NCBI GenBank assembly: GCA_035771175.1
Contig: CM069607.1
Location: forward strand, 12,815,001 to 12,879,000
Direction of reading: 5' to 3'
DNA length: 64,000 nucleotides
Source of the DNA: Paratinospora sagittata
Lineage: Eukaryota; Streptophyta; Magnoliopsida; Ranunculales; Menispermaceae
The translations under genes were made by a program, and so were the position numbers. Below the pieces are notes generated by a model, which saw only the letters and a program-made list of their open reading frames with translations, was not told the DNA's origin and did no database searches. Position 1 is the first letter of the stretch. The number at the start of each line of letters is the position of its first letter. This document shows positions 27,701 through 36,700 of the stretch, piece after piece.

Positions 27701-30700
27701 GCAACAATAGTTTGCTTCCTCCACAAGCAACCTTTAATTCTTAAACCCTTCTCTCCATCATCTTTTCTATCCATCGAGCCATCACCCCTCAACCCCCATC
27801 AATTTCTTTTCAGATTCACTCAACCTACCCGTCCCCCAACGTCTTTCTTCTTCTTTATTTGTTATTCTAAAGTTTTTTGTCACTATTTCTTTGCTAATGT
27901 GTGTCCAAGCCCGTCACTTCTCTGTTGCTTATGCGGGCCATCGCCCAAGGGTAACACTTATCTACGTTTTTGGTTCATTTCACCTCCACTTCTTCGCCAC
28001 TGCAACTCTTCTTCTTTCTTTTTTCTTTTTTCTCCTTTCTCAACTCTTCTCTTTGTTTTTTCTATCATTCTTCTACATGTGCAACTACGTTTTTTCTTGA
28101 ACATGCTTTTATTTATAAAAAAAATAAAAAATAAAAAACATTTTTTTTCTGTTATTCTTCAACTCGAACTCACTTGCTACTCACCCTATCATCCGACTTG
28201 GTCAGATCTAGCAGATTATCGGTCAGTTTCAAGTGATAATATATCTCCCAAAAAGGTTGGGTCAGTTCAATTTTTAGCTTAAAACTGACCAAGACCGACC
28301 AGTAAGCACCCCTAAGCAATAATAGGAAAATAAGTACAAATGAGAGAGACAACTAGTCCTTGCAATGAAAGAGACAAAAAAGAAGCCACATCATTGAGGA
28401 ACAATTCCATTGACCACTTGACAAACCATAGTTGCTATCCTTTCTTCTTGAGGACAACCATAATGAGGACCTCAAATTTAATTAGGCACCCACTCTTTGG
28501 CATCTAAATGTTTTTCCTCAAAGATCCTGTGATTTTTCTAAGCCCATATTGACCAAATGACAGGTACAAAAGTTGTTTTCTAGATCAATTTGAAAGGTTA
28601 GGCAAGCTTTGTCCAATGGAGGAGGGAAGTTGAAGATATCTTCATAACTGTTTGGGAATGATTTGGCCACTCCCTAGATATCTCTATAAATGATAACATA
28701 ACCTGAAGAACTACATGAAAAGATGGTTGGCTAATTAGCTCTCTAAATTGCAAATAAGACATTAATTTGAACAAATGACCTATTACGACTCTTTTTTTTT
28801 TTTTTTTTGGGTATCTTATCATAGATATTGATCCTTCTCTAAGCAACTCTAACAACAAAGGACCTAAACTTTGGAAGGCACCCTAATTTTGCAATGAACA
28901 GAAACAGGGAAGCAAAGGAATAGGCGGATGTCAATAAGGTGGTTAAAGAAAGATTTGCATGAGTATTAACCTAATGATTCGAGAATCTGGAGGTTTCTCT
29001 ACTTTGGACTGGTTTAGGAAATGGTCGCTTTGTCCGTAATTTGGATGCATCTGGGTTGTAAATTGGATGTTCGCTGATTGTTTTGTGTAGGGGGGATTCG
29101 GAGCTTTTCTGTTTCCATAATGCTTGTAATGTAGTTAGTATTGTGAGTACTGCAGGTGCTCAGTAGGTTGTAATCTCTTCTATTTAATATTAAGTTTTGT
29201 TTCCTCTCAAAAAAAAAATTTGATTCAAGAATCTGATCTCTCGTATCCAGAAACCTGTCTGATAAAGACTCCTACTAGTGTACCTAAACCTCCTAACTCC
29301 TGGCATTTCCTATCTTGGTGGTTTCTATGAAAGTGAAAATCCCAAGATATATAACTACCACTCTCTTTGTATTCTAAATTAAAGAAGATACGATGAAGGG
29401 ATTAGTTGGAAATTTGGAATTTTCATTTTGCTAGGAATCTCACCAATTGGGTTCGATTTTGGCTTGCCTTGAGAACATATCATTGTCAGATACGGAGGAT
29501 AGAGTAGTATGGATCACTGACCCTAGCCTTATCGTCACCTGTTGATAAAGCAAGAATCCTACTCCACCCTCTCACCAACCTCTGATTGATCGCTAAGATC
29601 TAGTCATGCGTCTAGTGCCATCTCTCGCAATGAGGTTTCATCATTCTTGGATGGAATTGCTCTTGCTCTCATTCCATGGTCAAAGATGGCACAGGTTGAA
29701 TCAATACAACAATACTCGAGCGCAAGTATGATTCAATACATTTGTGTTTATGTCAAACACGTCATGTATGCAACAAAGTTGTGCCGCATTGACACAAGTT
29801 TGGATTAGAATGGCAAGTTCAACTCGCTAAAAGTGCATAGTTCATATTGTTGATTGCAAGTAAGAAACACTTTAAGCAAGATTCCTTTCTAGTAAGTGGA
29901 GAGGGAATAACATATGCCTTCATATTCGTTGGTCAAGAATAAATGTCTGCGCCTAGTGGGGAAAAATAACAAAATACATGCTCAATGTTCATAGTAGCTA
30001 GGCATATTGTGTAGTACATAAATATAGAATTGCAATTAATAATTAGGAAGTACAAAAGAATGGAGATTTTCCAAATCAAAAAAAAAAAGGGATATCCAAA
30101 CAAGAACTATCCATTTTCTAAGGAAAAAATATCCCAATTTGATCTATTCAACTTGGACCAATTGATATCTCATGAGATTAAAAGTTGTGCTCGTTAATTA
30201 TCACGATAAACCACAACTAACAAAGGATTATGTATATTTTAACTACAGCAGTCAGTAGTATGTGCACATTGTTGGCAAGTTTTAAGTAACTTACAATTCT
30301 TCTACTTCTGAGAAGTCCAAAATAGAAGGAATATTATGCATGAACCTAAGGAAATAATAATAAAACTTTCACATGCTCCCTCATAGAGATTAATGGAACT
30401 TCTTAAGCGCAAGAAGTAGATGATGCAGTGAGTGAAGGGGGGAAGTGGAAATTAATTGTCCATCTTAATTCCCTATTTTTTTCTCCAAAAGTTCTCAAAT
30501 CTTCAAACATATAACAGGCTCTCGGCTATCCAGTATTCAATCCAAAGCTTTTGGAAGAACCAAACTATCCACATGTCAAATTTATCTTGGTGTCCGAATG
30601 TACGACGTCATTTTTTTTTTTACAAGAACGAATATAAGACATCATAGAACAGTAGACGCTATATCTTAGTTTAGTAGAAGTTATACCCTAGTTTAATTGT

Positions 30701-33700
30701 CCATATTATGACTTCCAATAGTTTCCAAATTGAGAACAAATTTATTTCCATGTATGATTTTCTTCTTTATGTTGCAGAGAGGAAATCCAATGCACCAAAG
30801 TTCTAGGAAATTGAATTATTAGAATCAGCAATAATTATGAAGCAAAGTTCTTGAACTGTCACTAGGGGTGTAAGCAACCCGACCGACCCAACCCGAAAAT
30901 TTCTGGTCGGGTTGGTCGGGTTAATTTTTGAGCAACACGACCAAACCCAACCAAACCCAACCCGACCCGACCTCTTAAAATTTATATATATATATATATG
31001 AGTTCATCCTCATTCTCATAAGTCAAGTTTAAGAGTAGCTTGACTTGTACATATATGAGTTCTCCCAAAAAAGAGAAATCTCATCTTTTAAAGCTTAAAT
31101 AGTAATTTAATAAGTTGGATACATGATAATCCAACATATTTTATTACTAATATAAGCTTAAATAGTAGTTATTAAGCTTTAAAAAAATTGCGTTATTTGG
31201 GTTAGGGGGCAAAAACCCGACCCAACCCGACCCGATTTCACCCCTAACTGTCACCAAAAGCTTTATCTATTATTTGAGGAATTAGAGCACAACAAGGGGT
31301 ATTATCATCATTGTTATCCAGAGCAACTTCTCATTGTTTGGAAAAGATTCCAGAAACATTGAACTTTTGATCTGTATTCTTTGCAAAACAATGAAAGACT
31401 ATAATAATTAGTTAGAAGAATAGATGGTACATGACATCATGTTAAACATTTACTACATAGCCAATTTGAAGTTTATGAGACAACCAAACATGGGAATGAG
31501 AGAAAAAAGAGAGACCATCTTGTACTAGAAAAGTGGCTTCCAGATAAAAAAAGTTCAAAAAAAAAGATGAAAAAGAAAAATAAAGAAAAGAATAGAAAAA
31601 TCGCTGAGTTACCAATTTCTGCAGATGGATAGTATGTCTTCTCCATAACATTTGTCCAAGTGAAATTCTTGTCACTCATGCTGCTTTGTTGTAAGTTAAT
31701 TCCATCAACTCGTACGGTCTAAACAAACATTATTTAATCTTAGTATTTGTCCACTTTAATTACTACTTTAACTTGCACATGACCTATATTTTCATAATAT
31801 TTAAACATTGAAAAGTAGAGTTCCATAGCATACATTGAAAATATGAACTCACATAAGCATGAAACACTTTAGAAATTTTGTCAGCAGCAGGGGAAAAAAC
31901 TCAACCATCGACACTGTACTTTTATTGGGGAACAAAAACTTGAGATGTTATGTTTTTTTATTATATTTCATAACCTCATAATACGGCAAGGATCAAAAAT
32001 TGGAATTTTCCCTAAATTTTGGCCCCTTAAAATTCAAAATGAAATCGGGAAAGTCTAATTTGACATGGAGAATTTTTTATAAAAATTTGAAATTGCGTAG
32101 AAATGTAATGAATTTTATTTAAATGTTGTAAAGATCTATGTTTCTTTCAAATATGCTAAAACAAACATAATTATATACTTAAAACTCGTTAAATCGTGAA
32201 TTATAATAGTTTTAAGTATAATTTATAATCTCTACACTACTTGACGCAAATTGCATGAGTAACAAGCTATTTTATGATTTTTATGCTATATAGGAGATAT
32301 ATAGATTAATTACACATGGTCTAAAAATTACATGTTTATTTTTCTTTTAAATTAGGGTTTTGAAAATCTTATTTTGCTTCTTCATTTAGTAATTCTTTAG
32401 TTTTTTTATTCCCAATGTGTGAAATTGTACTTCAATCTCATATTTTTTTTATTCTTTAGGAATATCTTTTAACAAAAGTTGAGTTAGCATTGATTTTTTT
32501 AACTTTATTAAAGGATTTTTTGAGTTTTTATAAATTATTTCTATAATTACTAAACTTTGATAGAATTTTTGTAGTTATTGGATTACATTTTATTCATAAT
32601 TCAATGATTTAGAGATCGATAAATTCAATTAAAATTGGGAGAATTATGTCGAATTTTCATTCCATGCTTATTTGAGTTATTTCTCCCGCTCGCCCTTACT
32701 ACTCAGCCTATCTTTCTCTCATTGCTCACTCACTTATCACACAAGTTGCTTCAATTGAAAGACTACTTTTGAAGCTAAACTCAATAGCAACACATCCCCT
32801 TCCTCTCATAAATTGCATTAATCTATGTTGGAACCTGCTCTCCATTGCTCACACAAATTTCTTCATCATTAAACTAGCTTATTAGTGATTTTAGGCTCAA
32901 TTCAGCACATAGTGTGCTAATTCTCAAGGACAAAACTTAATGTGCGCTGCTACTTTGATTGGGAAGCAATCCCTTCTTTTTCATCACTACCAACTGATTA
33001 GGGCACTGGTAACTTTGATATGGTGTACTTGAATGCAACATTGAACGACTGCAAGTACACAATTCTGCAAGACTGCAACTTGCACTTAAACTACATGGTT
33101 TGTTTTCGGCCTCAAAATATTATTTTAATTCATCAAAGTCGAGGAGGATGATGAAGATTGAAGACTAATTAGTAGGCATATTTTAGTAAGATTTAAATCA
33201 TTGATTTTATTGACTTTTAGTTAGTTAAATTTTGGAGACCTAAATTTCAGTTATTTAAATTTTGCAAGAACTCTAATTGCTTTCTTTTAGTAGGATAGAT
33301 TGCAATGCTTTAGTCCTATTAAGAATTCAATATACGTGGAAGCCTAATGTGGGTGTTTATAAATATTTACTATGTAAATAGGAAGAGAAGACTGATTGGA
33401 TATAAATTGAATAAGCGATCTTTGATATATCAACCAGTAGTCATGGTCCTTTTTTTTGTTATGAGAACCGAGGGTATCCGGGTTTTGCCGAGCTAATTGC
33501 TCAAGCGGGAGATGCCCCCAGTGGTCATCCAAGTTTCATGCTTAGCATTAAGCCTTCTCCTTGGTGTGGGTAATGAGATTTGAACCTAGGACTTCCAGGG
33601 TTGAAGTCGGTCCACGTTACCACCACACCATTGCTAGGATGGTTAATTAGAAGTCATGGTCTTTACTCCCAAAAAACCCTAAAAATGAACGCCTTAAACC

Positions 33701-36700
33701 TACCTTCGGTATACTAATGATTCAGTACACCTAAGTGTAGCTTAACCTAAATAAGTCTGCACCTAAAACTAACATTTCATGCACAACAACCTAACCTATT
33801 ATCTAATCTAATTTCTTCCTATCATCTACGCTTAAACAACTTTGACATTCTCTAACTCTAAAATCTGATTCTAAAATGACCAAAATACCCATAACCTATT
33901 AAAGTGGCCGAAAAATGCTAAAATGATCTAAAAACTCCAAAATGTAACTAGAAGATGTTTTCTCTCATTCTCTCTCTTTTTATCTCTTTTTCCTATCTTT
34001 TCTGACCTAGAAACACCTAAAAAGGGCGTAAAACTAGCCAAAAATGTGACTTCATTTGGAGTTAACAAGTAATGTTTGACAATGCCATGATGCCATCAAT
34101 TATTTTCCTCTTGAATTTGGATATAATCCATCAAGAGGGCATACATCTTTTAAGGAGAGATTGCCAAACTAAATTGGAGAAGGGCCACTCCAAAATTAGG
34201 TGTTGGCACTCCTCCCAATCCAGCACAGAGCACATAATGGGGTCCATGTCAACCTTAAACTTCCTCAATCTCACTATAATCAGTAACCTTTTCCTAAATA
34301 ACCTCCTTGTTTTCCTATTATGCCTAGGAATGTGACATTGGAACCAAACAAGATCGGCCCAACTCTTGTGATGGTTGTCCCTCCCAATAACTTCCCACAC
34401 CATTTGGGAGAAAGACCTTCTTGGACTATCCTTGCATACCACTAGATAACTTTCCTCCTCTCCTCTTGTGTCCAAGTTCCTTAGATCTTCAAAAATGACT
34501 TTAAAATCCATTAGAATGTCTATTGATCCTTTTTTTGTAATGCAACTTTAGAATCCACCCATTTGAGAAAGATCTTCCAATATTGTCTTACCATTTGATA
34601 CCAGCATTACTCTTGGATACCATGTATCAAAACAAAACTTCATTTGTTTACCACTCCCAATCTACACTTGGACTTGAATAACCACATGATGTCTAGACTC
34701 AAGATGTTCTTCCAAACCCAAGAAGGATTTGAGTAAGAAGAAGGGTCCATAATTCATATTGATTGTGACCTTAAGTACTTCCTCTTATTATTCCATTCAA
34801 CCCATAAAGATTTGTTTTTCAAAGACCATCCACCAATTTAATTCATAGGTCTTACAAGGTTGGCTTCCTTAATCCAGTGGATGCCCGTTAGATTTTCAAT
34901 AGACTTGCCTCAAAAGTGCAAGTTGTTATGTCAAGGTTGAATACTATAATGTCATTATTGGGCCTCACCCAATACCAAGGCATCCATCCAAGGGTTGGCA
35001 CCAGGGCCTTGATTTTGTCCGGTAGAATTATCAAGAGGCTAGTGCTAGTGAAGGCCTCAGCATAGGTGTCGAAGTCCTCACACTTCCATTTTGATCATTA
35101 ATCCATAAAGATGTTAGTTTCAACATCAAATTGCAAAATTATATGGAGTTGGGTTTCAAATAAGTTATTGAGAATCCTCAGTATGACAATATGAATTGAA
35201 GTAACATTAGTTCAAATTCATAATTGTCCATACTAATCTTTCCTCCAAGAGATAAAATCAATTTCAGGTGCCATAGTTTATCAAGTAGAGAGCCTACCAA
35301 AGTTTCCAGCTATCAACCTTCTAAGTTTTAGTGTATGGAACATTTCTCATCATTCTTGGGCAGATGGCATCTATCAATTAACAAATACACACATAATCAT
35401 CATTCTTGTTGTATTTAACAAAAGTCAAAAGTAAGAAGCAACTTTAAGCTAAATTAAATATAAATGCTCCACAAATCATAAAATTACATAGAAGTATGAG
35501 ATACAATCATACGATCATGACTCTACTTGAATTTTGAGATTCTCACGAGTCAAAAATAGTAATAGTTTCAATTAAAAAGGATTTACAACTAACTCCCATG
35601 CTAGACTTGATTCGAAATATAGTACTCAAATCATAATTTTAAGGATTTCACAACGCCAAAAAAATATAAAGTCACACTAGCACAAGAATTAGTTTCCAAA
35701 ATATAACAAATCATTGCTAACGAGACCCAGATTAAGATCAACTACGCCAAAAGTTCTTTGTACCTTGCGAGGGAAAGAATTGTTTGCAATTTCTTCATCA
35801 AGGAAGGGAATCTTTAACAAAGAAGCAACCTAAAAAGCAGTTAAAAGTATTAATACAACATTATCTAATATAGAAAGTTCAAGAGTAAACCAAGAAAAGT
35901 AAAAGCCTTATACTAACAATATCATAAGCCTTCTCACGCTCTAGCTGTTGAGGAGGGGTAATTTGAGAATTTAGCATCTAATGTTCAAAGACAAGTTACA
36001 AAGCAAAACCATCAAATCAAAATGAGGAACAAAATTAAGGGAAAAAGTAAAAGTAGAGAAAATAATATTCCATTTTAAGAAATTAATAATAAAATTTCCC
36101 CACGTACTTGATCCTGCAGATTTTGCTTATGGCCTTGATTTGCTCCGCTCAAATATCGAGCAATACATTGAGGAATGTTAAATGGGACTTGCTGGGATGC
36201 AAGACCAATTCGAACATTTGCAGAACCTATAGATCCAAAAGTACACATGATCAATGTATAATATATGACTAATAGTGAATGGTCCTTTCTTAAATCTTAG
36301 GTAATTGACACTAAGGGACCCTGCACTCAATCCTCACTCAAAACCAATCTACATTCATCCATATTAGGTCCATCCAAGTTAATATCTTAGCACTCAACTC
36401 AACTCAATTAAGTCTTCTCCCAGCCACATGGGGTTAGCTACACGAATCTAATTCCTCCACTTCGCTCAATTAAGGGTGTAGATTCATGTTAGTTGATCTA
36501 AGAAGTTTTATGCTAGCAATCAGCAACCTAACACAATCCTCCTCCTTAATTCAAGCTTGGGATTGGCTATGTTTAAGGATTTGCAAATATACACAACACA
36601 AGCTGAGTTAAGCCAACATCTTAGTATGCCATGAAATTGCTGGTGGGTTCTCAAGGAAGAAGCATCCTCCAACAGCTATATTTGAAATTGATATCCATAA

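Noticed and set aside
27590..28282. 230-codon plus-strand frame rich in Ser, Pro and Phe
   Set aside because: No domain, pyrimidine-run composition, and it sits inside a probable hAT-like non-coding element.
31442..31679. Two minus-strand frames overlapping ARP9 exon 6
   Set aside because: They are read-through of exon 6 into the following intron; the real exon ends at the donor at 31612-31611.
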